Below, in pieces: positions 52,575-61,306 of a DNA stretch of 64,000 nucleotides. How positions within the stretch are numbered: the first letter of the stretch is position 1; each line of letters begins with the position of its first letter. The DNA is from Ochrobactrum vermis. GTDB lineage: Bacteria > Pseudomonadota > Alphaproteobacteria > Rhizobiales > Rhizobiaceae. The DNA lies in NCBI RefSeq assembly GCF_002975205.1, contig NZ_PCOC01000001.1:1550001-1614000 (forward strand), read 5' to 3'. The notes beneath the pieces were generated by a model that searched no databases, was not told the origin of the DNA, and saw only the letters and a program-made list of their open reading frames with translations. The translations under genes and the position numbers were made by a program.

Positions 52575-53003
52575 TCAGCCCACCACTTCCAGGCCCATCG
52601 AACGGGCAGAACCTTCGATCATGCGCATCGCTGCTTCAATGTCAGCGGCGTTCAGATCCTTCATCTTCGCTTCAGCGATCGTGCGAACCTTGTCGCGGGA
52701 GATCGTGCCGGCGCTTGCCTTGCCCGGGGTCTTCGAACCGGACTTCAGGTTAGCGGCCTTCTTGAGGAAGTAGGTCACCGGAGGCGTCTTCATCACAAAA
52801 GTGAAAGACTTATCCTGGTAATAGGTGATCACGACTGGAATCGGCGAACCCTTTTCCATTTCCTGCGAGGCAGCGTTGAACGCCTTGCAGAATTCCATGA
52901 TGTTGATGCCGCGCTGACCCAGAGCCGGGCCGATCGGAGGCGACGGATTAGCCGCACCGGCTGCTACCTGCAGCTTGAGCTGGCCTGCAATTTTCTTAGC
53001 CAT
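52575..53003 (-). CDS. rplK: 50S ribosomal protein L11
   Basis: GTPase-centre protein, also the thiostrepton-site partner and an activator of RelA-type enzymes. The 142-residue sequence has [29 protein letters not shown] with the conserved proline switch, and a C-terminal RNA-binding domain. A leader with repeated hairpins lies upstream. Confidence 0.99.
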   Translation of the reverse strand: MAKKIAGQLKLQVAAGAANPSPPIGPALGQRGINIMEFCKAFNAASQEMEKGSPIPVVITYYQDKSFTFVMKTPPVTYFLKKAANLKSGSKTPGKASAGTISRDKVRTIAEAKMKDLNAADIEAAMRMIEGSARSMGLEVVG

Positions 53004-53025
53004 TACTTTCTGCCTTTTTTACAAT

Positions 53026-53092
53026 GCCGGAAAACCGGCTTCTCGATTGACGCCGGGAAACCCGGCTTTCGACTGACGCCAGTTCGACTGGC
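53026..53092 (-). repeat. Three tandem hairpins at a 26-bp period between nusG and rplK
   Basis: GCCGG-AAAA-CCGGC (53026-53039), GCCGGG-AAA-CCCGGC (53052-53066) and GCCAGT-TCG-ACTGGC (53078-53092) begin exactly 26 bp apart. The last two are each preceded by GAYTGAC. They lie in the 198-bp nusG-rplK gap, in the rplK leader. Confidence 0.75.
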
Positions 53093-53201
53093 GGGCAGTT
53101 CGGTGGTTCGGAGATTGACGACCGGCTAAGCCGCCTTCCCTTCCACCATTTTCACCCCACCCGAAATCCGGCTGGAGTGAATGCCCTCGCGGGCAAAACG
53201 A

Positions 53202-53729
53202 TCAGAGCTTGTCGACCTGACCGTATTCCAGATCCACAGGCGTTGCGCGCCCGAAGATGGAAACCTCAACCTTGAGACGCGCGCGCTCTTCGTCGACTTC
53301 CTGAACGATACCGTTGAACGAAGCAAACGGACCGTCGGAAACACGAACATTTTCACCGATCTCAAAGGATACCGAAGTCTTCGGACGTTCGACACCATCC
53401 TGAACTTGACTCAGAATCTGGTCGACTTCCTTCTGGGAAACCGGAACCGGCTTGGAATCGCCAAGGAAACCAGTGACTTTCGGGGTATTCTTAATAAGCG
53501 AAAAGACAGCATCCGTGAGGGTTGCACGAACCAGCACGTAACCAGGGAAGAACTTGCGCTCTGCGTCGACCTTGCGGCCGCGGCGCACTTCAACGATCTT
53601 CTCGGTCGGCACAACGATCTGTTCGATCAGCTCGGACAGACCCTTCTGCTTCGCCTTGATCTCGATATCCTCGGCGACCTTCTTTTCGAAATTGGAATAG
53701 GCGTGAACGATGTACCAGCGCGCCGTCAT
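53202..53729 (-). CDS. nusG: Transcription antitermination factor NusG
   Basis: It binds RNA polymerase and Rho or ribosomal S10. The 175-residue protein has the NGN domain (RWYIVHAYSNFEKKVAEDIE at the start, FFPGYVLVRATLTD near residue 62) and a C-terminal KOW domain (GENVRVSDGPFASFNGIVQEVD, then SIFGRATPVDLEYGQV). It follows secE after 22 bp. Confidence 0.98.
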   Translation of the reverse strand: MTARWYIVHAYSNFEKKVAEDIEIKAKQKGLSELIEQIVVPTEKIVEVRRGRKVDAERKFFPGYVLVRATLTDAVFSLIKNTPKVTGFLGDSKPVPVSQKEVDQILSQVQDGVERPKTSVSFEIGENVRVSDGPFASFNGIVQEVDEERARLKVEVSIFGRATPVDLEYGQVDKL

Positions 53730-53751
53730 CTAAAAACTCCCCAATCCTAAC

Positions 53752-53952
53752 TTATCGACCAAGGCCGAGAATAAATTCTACGCCATAGGCCATAAGCTGG
53801 TCGGCAAGAAAAAAGAACGCGGCAGCCAGAAACGCCATGATCACCACCATGATGGTGGAGATGACCGTTTCACGCCGTGTAGGCCAGGTCACCTTCGCCG
53901 TTTCGGCGCGAACCTGCTGAAAAAAGGTGATCGGATTCGTTTTGGATGCCAT
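53752..53952 (-). CDS. secE: Preprotein translocase subunit SecE (short, single-helix form)
   Basis: Clamps SecY in the inner membrane. From ATG 53952 the 66-residue protein begins MASKTNPITFFQQVRAETAKVTWPTRRE and has one hydrophobic helix (about residues 32-51), the short form usual outside Enterobacteria. The same frame is open for 133 further codons upstream, but that part has no SecE homology and its first ATG lies inside the promoter. Confidence 0.95.
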   Translation of the reverse strand: MASKTNPITFFQQVRAETAKVTWPTRRETVISTIMVVIMAFLAAAFFFLADQLMAYGVEFILGLGR

Positions 53953-54373
53953 CTGCCGCTCTGTCATTGATCCGGCGCTACCCCCAAACCCTACCTCGCC
54001 GAAACGAATCAGAAGCCTGAAGTCACGCGTATACGGCACGCAAAGCTGAAAATTCAGCCCCACGCGCCGCGTGTCTGTTGACGCTACATAGAATCGATTC
54101 CCGAAAAAAACAAGCCCAAAGGTTAAAAGAATACCATACAGGCTTATCGGAACTCCGATCCTTGCGAATATCACTCGACGCACCATCCAATCGTGCGGCG
54201 GCGATCCTTCCCTACCCGGCCAACAAATCCCGCAGGGAATTATCATTTCCAACCACGTCGCCATATCGAAACCAGCGCCGCCATCGAAAAAGCTAAGGCG
54301 ACATAGATTGCCGCCTAACTTATCATATAGAAAACGGGCACCCATAGTCAAGCCATGAGCACCCGTTATGAAA
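53953..54373 (-). promoter_or_regulatory. secE upstream region with long leader
   Basis: 421 bp between tRNA-Trp and secE without a supported gene. The promoter at 54325-54352 would give a leader of roughly 365 nt before secE. I see no single dominant stem-loop in it. Confidence 0.5.
54325..54352 (-). promoter_or_regulatory. Strong sigma70-type promoter for secE-nusG
   Basis: On the minus strand CTTGAC (54347-54352) and CTATAT (54325-54330) are 16 bp apart, a near-perfect match to the rhizobial CTTGAC/CTATAT consensus, 22 bp downstream of tRNA-Trp. Confidence 0.7.
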
Positions 54374-54449
54374 TGGCAGGGGCAGCAGGGCTCGAACCCG
54401 CGACCTACGGTTTTGGAGACCGTCGCTCTACCAACTGAGCTATACCCCT
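54374..54449 (-). tRNA. tRNA-Trp (CCA)
   Basis: 76 nt on the minus strand. The acceptor stem AGGGGTA/TGCCCCT, D arm GCTC...GAGC, anticodon loop CTCCAAA with CCA, T arm GCGGG-TTCGAGC-CCTGC and an encoded 3' CCA are all present. It lies between tufB and secE. Confidence 0.97.
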
Positions 54450-54527
54450 ATCGGCGCCGAAGCGCCTTGAAAGACTCTCTAATCCCCTGCGGGATCAGCT
54501 TCAAGTCTTAATTGAAGCCTGAGAAAT

Positions 54528-54550
54528 GACCGGCAGCGTAACTGCCGGTC
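54528..54550 (-). promoter_or_regulatory. Hairpin after tufB
   Basis: GACCGGCAG and CTGCCGGTC form a 9-bp stem with a 5-base loop just after the tufB stop, followed on the minus strand by ATTTCTC. It could be a weak terminator or a processing signal before tRNA-Trp. Confidence 0.5.
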
Positions 54551-54557
54551 GAAATCA

Positions 54558-55733
<1,176 letters not shown>

Positions 55734-55872
55734 CGCCGTTGTTCTCTTCGTTCTAGAACCGCTCAAGCGCCAGCACAAAAGCCATTTGGCTTCCGGGCCA
55801 ACATTTATGCCAAAACGGAACGGCGAACCGCCCGTCGATGATTCCTTACACGCCAAACCGCTCTGAAAAATT

Positions 55873-55946
55873 TGGAGCGGGTAGCGGGAATCGAACCCGC
55901 GTATTCAGCTTGGAAGGCTGCTGCTCTACCATTGAGCTATACCCGC
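55873..55946 (-). tRNA. tRNA-Gly (UCC)
   Basis: 74 nt on the minus strand. Acceptor stem GCGGGTA/TACCCGC, anticodon loop CTTCCAA with TCC, T arm CGGGTTCGATTCCCG and encoded CCA. It is second in the tRNA-Tyr/tRNA-Gly/tufB unit. Confidence 0.97.
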
Positions 55947-55970
55947 GCACTCTTAACTCTGATCCGACAG

Positions 55971-56055
55971 TGGTGGAGGGAGTTGGATTTGAACCAACGT
56001 AGGCATAGCCAACGGATTTACAGTCCGTCCCCTTTAACCACTCGGGCATCCCTCC
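55971..56055 (-). tRNA. tRNA-Tyr (GUA)
   Basis: 85 nt on the minus strand with a long variable arm, as expected for bacterial tRNA-Tyr. Acceptor GGAGGGA/TCCCTCC, anticodon loop CTGTAAA with GTA, and encoded CCA. It is the first gene of the unit; a promoter lies about 90 bp upstream. Confidence 0.97.
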
Positions 56056-56384
56056 AGATATCACTATCAGCAGAGTCGAGCGACTAGGCATTTCCGCGGG
56101 GCTTCTGGCTGACTGTTGGGCCAGCCGTCGATCCGCGAGGGGCCTTATGACGATAAGCTTATCCCCTGTCAACAGGGTAAAAGCGAAAAGAATGCATGTC
56201 CGTCCACAACGTCGTGGAAACATCCTCTCACATAGCCCTCTTATATAGGTCCAAACGCCCGCATTTCTCATGATTTTTGCGCCTGCGCCGGTTATTTGGC
56301 AATCAGAACAGCCTGATAGCAATCACATAGCAATCACTGGCGAAGTCGCTTTCTTCCACTCACCTAAAGAGCTATAAGCACGCC
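56056..56384. other. Divergent region between tRNA-Tyr and rlmB
   Basis: 329 bp with no supported gene. It contains the tRNA promoter at 56144-56172. The plus-strand promoter for rlmB is not clear to me. Confidence 0.6.
56144..56172 (-). promoter_or_regulatory. Promoter of the tRNA-Tyr/tRNA-Gly/tufB unit
   Basis: On the minus strand TTGACA (56167-56172) and CATAAG (56144-56149) are 17 bp apart. The -35 is perfect and the -10 is moderate, 89 bp before the tRNA-Tyr gene. Confidence 0.6.
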
Positions 56385-57254
56385 ATGACCGATGAAAACT
56401 CGCCCCGCACCCCAAAAGATTCTCATTATGCGCGCCTGCGCCGCCAGCATCGCGATCTGAAGACCGCGACTGAAAGCAAATCACAGCGCAAACCCCAGCG
56501 CCCCTCCATTTCGGCAAGCGCCGTGACTGAGGGAACCGTACGCCTTTATGGACTCCATACGGTCCGCGCTGCCGTGGAAAACCCCGAACGCAAGATATTG
56601 CGCATGCGCGCGACGCGAAACGGTTTCGCTCGCCTTGAGATCGGAGAAGCCGAATCTCTTTCCTTCCCCGTCGAAATCGTCGATCCGCGCGACATCGATA
56701 AGGAAACCGGTTCTGAAGCCGTCCACCAGGGCGTCATGATCGAAGCAGAACCGCTGCGTGCCAAAAAACTGTCAGAGTTGAAGGACAGCCCCCTGCTTCT
56801 CGTTCTCGATCAGGTGACAGATCCACACAATGTCGGTGCCATCATGCGTTCAGCCGTCGCCTTCGGTGCTGGCGCGCTGATTACGACAAGCCGTCATAGT
56901 CCACAGGAAACCGGCGTTCTGGCAAAGGCAGCTTCCGGCGCGCTTGAAATGATCTCGCATATCGAAGTGCGCAATCTGGCTGAAGCGATTGAAGAGCTCC
57001 ATAGCCTTGGATTCCAGACCATCGGTCTTGATTCGGAAGGACCACAGGAAATGGAGGCCACCTTGTCTGGTGGACGAATCGCTCTTGTACTGGGCGCGGA
57101 AGGCAAAGGCCTCCGTCAAAAGACACGTGAAACCGTCACGACACTTGCGCGTCTCGATATGCCGGGCGAAATTAAGTCGCTCAATGTATCGAATGCAGCC
57201 GCAATCTCGCTCTACGCTGCAGAGCGATATCTGCGCGCGTTGATTCACACGTGA
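56385..57254 (+). CDS. rlmB: 23S rRNA (guanosine-2'-O)-methyltransferase RlmB-type
   Basis: A SPOUT (TrmH/SpoU) enzyme that in E. coli methylates G2251 of 23S rRNA. The 289-residue protein has a basic N-terminal tail, the substrate-binding domain (VRLYGLHTVRAAVENPERKILR), and the catalytic knot with LDQVTDPHNVGAIMRSAVAFGA, LVLGAEGKGLR and SLNVSNAAAISLYA (motifs 1-3). It faces away from the tRNA unit. Confidence 0.93.
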   Translation: MTDENSPRTPKDSHYARLRRQHRDLKTATESKSQRKPQRPSISASAVTEGTVRLYGLHTVRAAVENPERKILRMRATRNGFARLEIGEAESLSFPVEIVDPRDIDKETGSEAVHQGVMIEAEPLRAKKLSELKDSPLLLVLDQVTDPHNVGAIMRSAVAFGAGALITTSRHSPQETGVLAKAASGALEMISHIEVRNLAEAIEELHSLGFQTIGLDSEGPQEMEATLSGGRIALVLGAEGKGLRQKTRETVTTLARLDMPGEIKSLNVSNAAAISLYAAERYLRALIHT

Positions 57255-57268
57255 TTCTCCGATGAAAA

Positions 57269-57300
57269 TGTCTCCCGGCTGGTTTTTCTTCCGGGAGACA
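57269..57300 (-). terminator. Terminator of the CBS-domain gene
   Basis: TGTCTCCCGG and CCGGGAGACA form a perfect 10-bp stem; on the minus strand ATTTTC follows. It lies between convergent rlmB and the CBS gene. Confidence 0.7.
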
Positions 57301-57323
57301 AGACGGAAAAACCGCCCCCCGGT

Positions 57324-57755
57324 TTACGCAGTAGCGATATAGGTGCGGATGTCCTCCGCTTCGCGCTCGACGTCTTCGATGCGCCGCTTCACAACGTCAC
57401 CGATCGAGATGATTCCCACCAGCTTGCCGTGTTCTTCCACCGGCATATGGCGGAAACGGCTTCGCGTCATGATCTCCATCACCTGATTAATCGTGTGATG
57501 TTCGCGGCAGACCTGAACTTTTGCCGTCATGACTTCGGCAACCGGCATGCTCATCGCCTTGGTTTCTTGCGCAGCGACAGCGCGCACAACATCGCGTTCA
57601 GACAGAATACCCTTGATTCGACCGGTCTCGTCGCACACCACCAGCGCACCGATCTTGTGTTTGTTCAACATGGCGACAGCGTGGGATAGCGTATCAGCAG
57701 GCGCGATAACCACCACATCCCTGCCCTTGGTCTCGAGAATCGATCTGACTGTCAT
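57324..57755 (-). CDS. CBS-domain protein
   Basis: A 143-residue protein made of two CBS motifs (about residues 10-65 and 75-130) that together form one Bateman module able to bind adenine nucleotides. The GILSERDVVRAVA and GIISIGDVVKRRI segments are the typical strand-turn-helix ends of each motif. There is no other domain, so it may act by binding a partner. It lies downstream of the rhomboid gene on the same strand. Confidence 0.9.
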   Translation of the reverse strand: MTVRSILETKGRDVVVIAPADTLSHAVAMLNKHKIGALVVCDETGRIKGILSERDVVRAVAAQETKAMSMPVAEVMTAKVQVCREHHTINQVMEIMTRSRFRHMPVEEHGKLVGIISIGDVVKRRIEDVEREAEDIRTYIATA

Positions 57756-57928
57756 GCCAAAGTCCCTCCAAGAATTAGCACTTGCCGCTCCTTCTGGCGT
57801 TTAAACGCCCTATGAAGCAGAACGCAGCTCCTCCCACCACGTTCCATGATGGTGCGCTTTGATCGTCAGATTAGCAAGTGGCATCAAATGGGGGGCAGGC
57901 TTTGTCAAAGCCAAATAAGCATGGAACT

Positions 57929-58669
57929 CTATCGCCTTAGTACGGCATCATAGCTGCGTGGGCGATCCATCAGCGATATGCCGAAGAAGCCAGCAATGAA
58001 ACCGCCTATATGCGCTTCCCATGCAATGCTGGAAAGATCTGCACCTCCGGTCGAGTAAAGACCGGTAATGATGTTGATCAGGAACCAAACCCCGACAAAG
58101 GTCAGAACAGGTTTGAGCGTCAGGGTAACCCCTACCGGAAGGACAGGTCCTGCGAATTCCGACTTCCGTCCATGGCCTATGCGGCGGAAACCGTAGCGCG
58201 CCGCAGCACCCATCATTCCAGAAATCGCTCCCGACGCGCCCACCAGCGGCGAAACGCTATCCGGATAGATCGCATAATGGGTCAATCCCGCAACTACCGA
58301 CGTGAAAATCCAGAAAGCGATCATTCGTCCCGTACCGATGCGGCCCGCAAGCGGAGAACCGAAGGCTGCAAGCCAGATCATGTTGACGGCTATATGGGCA
58401 ATGCCGCCATGCATGAAGGAATAGCTGATGAGCGTGAAAAGGGCGGCAGGATCGGTAAAGCCGTCGGCCAGCGAAAAACGTGCCGGAATGAGCGCAAAGT
58501 TCAGCATGAACTCATAGTTCTGCTGCTCGCTGATGAGGTAGTTTTGATAAACATACACCGCGACGCACAGACCTATCAGAGCAATCACGACGCCGGGAAT
58601 ATTGAACATCGGCTCGCTACTACCCGACCGGCGATTATTGCCATTCATTTCCGGCTGGGGAACGCTCAT
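57929..58669 (-). CDS. Rhomboid-family intramembrane serine protease
   Basis: An inner-membrane protease that cuts helices within the bilayer. From ATG 58669 the 246-residue protein has six or seven hydrophobic segments. It shows the L1-loop/helix motif SFMHGGIAHIAVNMIWL near residue 84, the catalytic serine S146 in GASGAISG and the catalytic histidine H220 in WEAHIGGFIAG. The frame extends to 58828, but that part runs through a terminator-like hairpin and lacks homology. Its substrate is unknown. Confidence 0.9.
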   Translation of the reverse strand: MSVPQPEMNGNNRRSGSSEPMFNIPGVVIALIGLCVAVYVYQNYLISEQQNYEFMLNFALIPARFSLADGFTDPAALFTLISYSFMHGGIAHIAVNMIWLAAFGSPLAGRIGTGRMIAFWIFTSVVAGLTHYAIYPDSVSPLVGASGAISGMMGAAARYGFRRIGHGRKSEFAGPVLPVGVTLTLKPVLTFVGVWFLINIITGLYSTGGADLSSIAWEAHIGGFIAGFFGISLMDRPRSYDAVLRR

Positions 58670-58769
58670 GAACTGCTGCTTTCTAATCTCAGACGCGCCA
58701 GCAACCGGACCGAAAGAACCGTTTGCATCGGGTCGATGCATGTTGATAGGGCACAATCTGTTAAAAATA

Positions 58770-58798
58770 AAGGCCGACGGACGTTCCCGGTCGGCCTT
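58770..58798 (-). terminator. Orphan terminator-like hairpin upstream of the rhomboid gene
   Basis: AAGGCCGAC (58770-58778) and GTCGGCCTT (58790-58798) form a 9-bp stem. On the minus strand it is followed by TATTTTTAAC. No annotated minus-strand gene ends here. Confidence 0.6.
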
Positions 58799-58980
58799 CA
58801 CGCGAATAGAGTTCTTTCGCGAAATCAAATCTGGAGCTCAGAAAAAAGCCAACCAAGTCAAAGGCTTCGTCCGATGGCTTATCAAAGCGTGTCTTTCAAA
58901 GCCGCGCAACCATTACTTATTATTAACCTTAACGGACAAGCCCGGTGGATGAAGAAAGGGTTAAACTGGTATCCGCGTCG

Positions 58981-58995
58981 TTAATACTATTTTAA
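58981..58995. promoter_or_regulatory. CtrA-type box upstream of the PAS gene
   Basis: TTAATACTATTTTAA matches the full TTAA-N7-TTAA consensus of the cell-cycle regulator CtrA. It lies 52 bp before the preferred start of the PAS-domain gene. Confidence 0.6.
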
Positions 58996-59047
58996 TGCGT
59001 TCACCAGCGGAGCCAGCCTCCGCGTGCAATGGACAAACCAACGGCGC

Positions 59048-59698
59048 ATGATGATACACCGCAGTACGATCGCGATTTTCAGCGAATGGCAGCGCTTGGC
59101 CCGCACAGAAAGCGGCTACTTTCGTGCGCCAACACGCGAACAGATCGAGCCGCGCAAGCTCGGACGCCATCTATCCGATCTCTTCTTCCTCGAAGCCGAA
59201 GAACGCGGCGATTTGTCGTTTCGACTGGCTGGAACGCGCATTTGCACCCTTTTCGGACGCGAATTGAAAAACACCCGGTTCCTCTCGCTCTGGTCCGAGC
59301 GGGATCGCGCAGCCCTTCGGGAACTGTCGCAAAATGTCAGCGCGCTTGAGGTCCCTGCCCTTGTTTCGCATGTCGGGATCAGTATGTCTGGACGAAGCCT
59401 TGGCCTGGAAATGTTCCTGGCCCCGCTTGAAGCGCCCAACGGACAGATCAATCTTCTCGGCAGCGTCGCTGTGCTTGATTCCGTCAACTGGGTTGGAGCC
59501 GATCCAATTGTCCTCGGCCATTTGAATTCCATCGAACCGGTCGCACCCGATCTGGTTCTGGCCGATGAGGTTCGAAAATCAGCAGCCATTACAGTGAACG
59601 CAGCCGGCATAGGCAGACAATGGACCAATGTTCGTCTGACAAAGCCACAGGAACATGCAGCTCCAAAACTGCGCGTTATTAAGGGCGGTAAAGCCTGA
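59048..59698 (+). CDS. PAS-domain protein (PAS_5 type)
   Basis: A 216-residue cytosolic protein of the alphaproteobacterial PAS_5 type: FSEWQRLARTESGYFRAPTREQIEP, then ARKLGRHL-like LSDLFFLEAE, DLSFRLAGTRICTLFGREL near residue 58 and LGSVAVLDS. It has no output domain, so it is a stand-alone sensor or adaptor. The start is uncertain among GTG 59024, ATG 59048 and ATG 59051; none has a strong ribosome site. A CtrA box lies upstream and a PilZ gene 93 bp downstream. Confidence 0.82.
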   Translation: MMIHRSTIAIFSEWQRLARTESGYFRAPTREQIEPRKLGRHLSDLFFLEAEERGDLSFRLAGTRICTLFGRELKNTRFLSLWSERDRAALRELSQNVSALEVPALVSHVGISMSGRSLGLEMFLAPLEAPNGQINLLGSVAVLDSVNWVGADPIVLGHLNSIEPVAPDLVLADEVRKSAAITVNAAGIGRQWTNVRLTKPQEHAAPKLRVIKGGKA

Positions 59699-59791
59699 TA
59701 GGCGCTCTAAATCGCGATTTCTCTTTATAGATACGTGCTGTAATGTGGCCCGCAGTGAGAGTGGGCAAAATTTTGAGATGGATCGGCTTCG

Positions 59792-60397
59792 ATGAACAGA
59801 TTTGCTGCGGCATCTACTGCGAGTAATGTGCGGCAGGAAAATTTCAACGCCGTGAATGTCGATCTTAATGGCCGTTACATGCTGGAGAATCGCAGTGAGT
59901 TTCCCTGCGTAATCAAACGTATGTCGCCCGGAACGGCCCTGATGAGCGGTATAGCCACACCGCGAAATGGCGAGCGTATCATCGCTTATGTCGATCATGT
60001 CGGGCGCATCGAGGGCGTAACAAACGAAGTCACATCCGAAGGCTTCCACATTCTCCTGTCGACATCCGAGCAGAAGAAAGACAAGCTTTCCGCACAGCTG
60101 ACCTGGCTCGCCAACAAGCACGAGCTTGCCCTGCCCGAAGATCGCCGTCATGAACGCGTCGTGCCACGCAAGACCCAGCACAACATCACTTTTGCTGACG
60201 GCACCCAAAGACTATGCCGTATCGCCGACCTTTCCCTTTCTGGTGCAGCAATTGAAAGCGAGTTCAAGCCCGCAATCAAGAGCGGCATCATGCTGGGACC
60301 GATCCGGGGAACCGTCGTTCGTCATTTTCAGGATGGTTTCGCAGTGGAATTCGCCACCATCCAGACCAGCACAACACTGGACAATCTTTTCGGCTGA
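59792..60397 (+). CDS. Tandem PilZ-domain protein (candidate c-di-GMP receptor)
   Basis: A 201-residue cytosolic protein. The C-terminal half is a PilZ domain with the arginine motif DRRHERVVPR (about residues 117-126) and DLSLSGAAIE (D146, S148, G151), together the RxxxR and DxSxxG residues that bind c-di-GMP. The N-terminal half (GRYMLENRSEFPCVIKRMSPGTA) looks like a second, degenerate PilZ domain. The ATG follows a short AGATGGATC leader. It is in line with the PAS gene upstream and the LapG-like gene downstream. Confidence 0.88.
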   Translation: MNRFAAASTASNVRQENFNAVNVDLNGRYMLENRSEFPCVIKRMSPGTALMSGIATPRNGERIIAYVDHVGRIEGVTNEVTSEGFHILLSTSEQKKDKLSAQLTWLANKHELALPEDRRHERVVPRKTQHNITFADGTQRLCRIADLSLSGAAIESEFKPAIKSGIMLGPIRGTVVRHFQDGFAVEFATIQTSTTLDNLFG

Positions 60398-60635
60398 ATG
60401 CGTCCGCCCAAAAGATAAACGCGCGTCAAGGTTACGGAATGGCAAACCTCAAAACACGCGCAATCACAAAAAAGCCGCAAAAACAGCCCGATTTGCCCTG
60501 AATTTGTCCGTTCGTTGACAAAAAGTTTCAGCGTTATTTGCAGTTTTAATCGAATTTGACTCGCATTTTCGCACGCAAATTTGCGCGCCTTCAAATTGTC
60601 CAAGTCATCTTAGTCCCCAACAGGGAGACAAAAGA

Positions 60636-61244
60636 ATGACAAAACAAACCATCATTGCAGCCATCCTGATGCTGCTCGGAATCGGACTGGCAGAGGCCGC
60701 GAGCCCCGCCTCCAATTCACCGTGGATGACGACCGGCGAACGTACGTCCCAGCCGATCGGCCATTATGAATTCTGCGCGCGCTACCAGTCCGAATGCAAC
60801 AATACCAGCCGCAACAGCAACATGTTGAAGCTGACGCCTGAAACCTGGAAGCAGATCATTGCAACCAATGCGAGCGTCAACGAAAAGATCGCGCCGATGA
60901 CCGATATGGAAGCCTGGGGGCGCGAAGAGTATTGGGAATATCCGACAACAGTCGGTGACTGCGATGACTACATGCTTTTGAAGCGTCGCGAGCTGATGGC
61001 GCTCGGCATCCCGGCAAACACGCTGCTTTTCACGGTAGTTCGTCAGCCGAACGGTGAAGGCCATGCGGTTCTGACCGTTCGCACCGACCGCGGCGACTTC
61101 ATCCTCGACAACCTCGATACCCGCGTCCTTGCGTGGAACAAGACCGACTATAGCTATCTGAAGCGCCAGTCGACCACGAACACCGGTAGCTGGGTCTCAA
61201 TCAAGACCGACCGCGAACTTCTCGTCGGCAGCATCAAGAACTGA
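60636..61244 (+). CDS. Periplasmic transglutaminase-like cysteine peptidase (BTLCP/LapG family)
   Basis: A 202-residue protein with a signal peptide (cleavage near AEA-A, residue 22) and the LapG-type catalytic set: C109 in TVGDCDDYMLLKR, H143 in EGHAVLTVRT and D158 in ILDNLD. The aspartates flanking the cysteine (D108, D110) match the calcium site of LapG. LapG releases surface adhesins and is restrained by a c-di-GMP-binding partner in Pseudomonas; here neither LapD nor a target adhesin is in the window. GGGAGA precedes the ATG. Confidence 0.88.
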   Translation: MTKQTIIAAILMLLGIGLAEAASPASNSPWMTTGERTSQPIGHYEFCARYQSECNNTSRNSNMLKLTPETWKQIIATNASVNEKIAPMTDMEAWGREEYWEYPTTVGDCDDYMLLKRRELMALGIPANTLLFTVVRQPNGEGHAVLTVRTDRGDFILDNLDTRVLAWNKTDYSYLKRQSTTNTGSWVSIKTDRELLVGSIKN

Positions 61245-61263
61245 TCCCGACAAACTAACAAAC

Positions 61264-61306
61264 AAGGACGGGCCGTCAGTCTCCCTCTGGCCCCGTCCTT
61301 TTGTTT
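61264..61306. terminator. Terminator between the LapG-like gene and the gamma-CA gene
   Basis: AAGGACGGGCC pairs with GGCCCCGTCCTT (one bulged base), followed by TTGTTTT on the plus strand. It ends at the stop of the convergent minus-strand gene. Confidence 0.75.

Noticed and set aside
53953..54351. 133-codon in-frame extension upstream of secE
   Set aside because: Its first ATG lies within the -35 of a strong promoter, and SecE homology begins only at MASKTNP.
58670..58828. 53-residue N-terminal extension of the rhomboid protein
   Set aside because: It reads through a terminator-like hairpin and gives a polar sequence with no rhomboid features.
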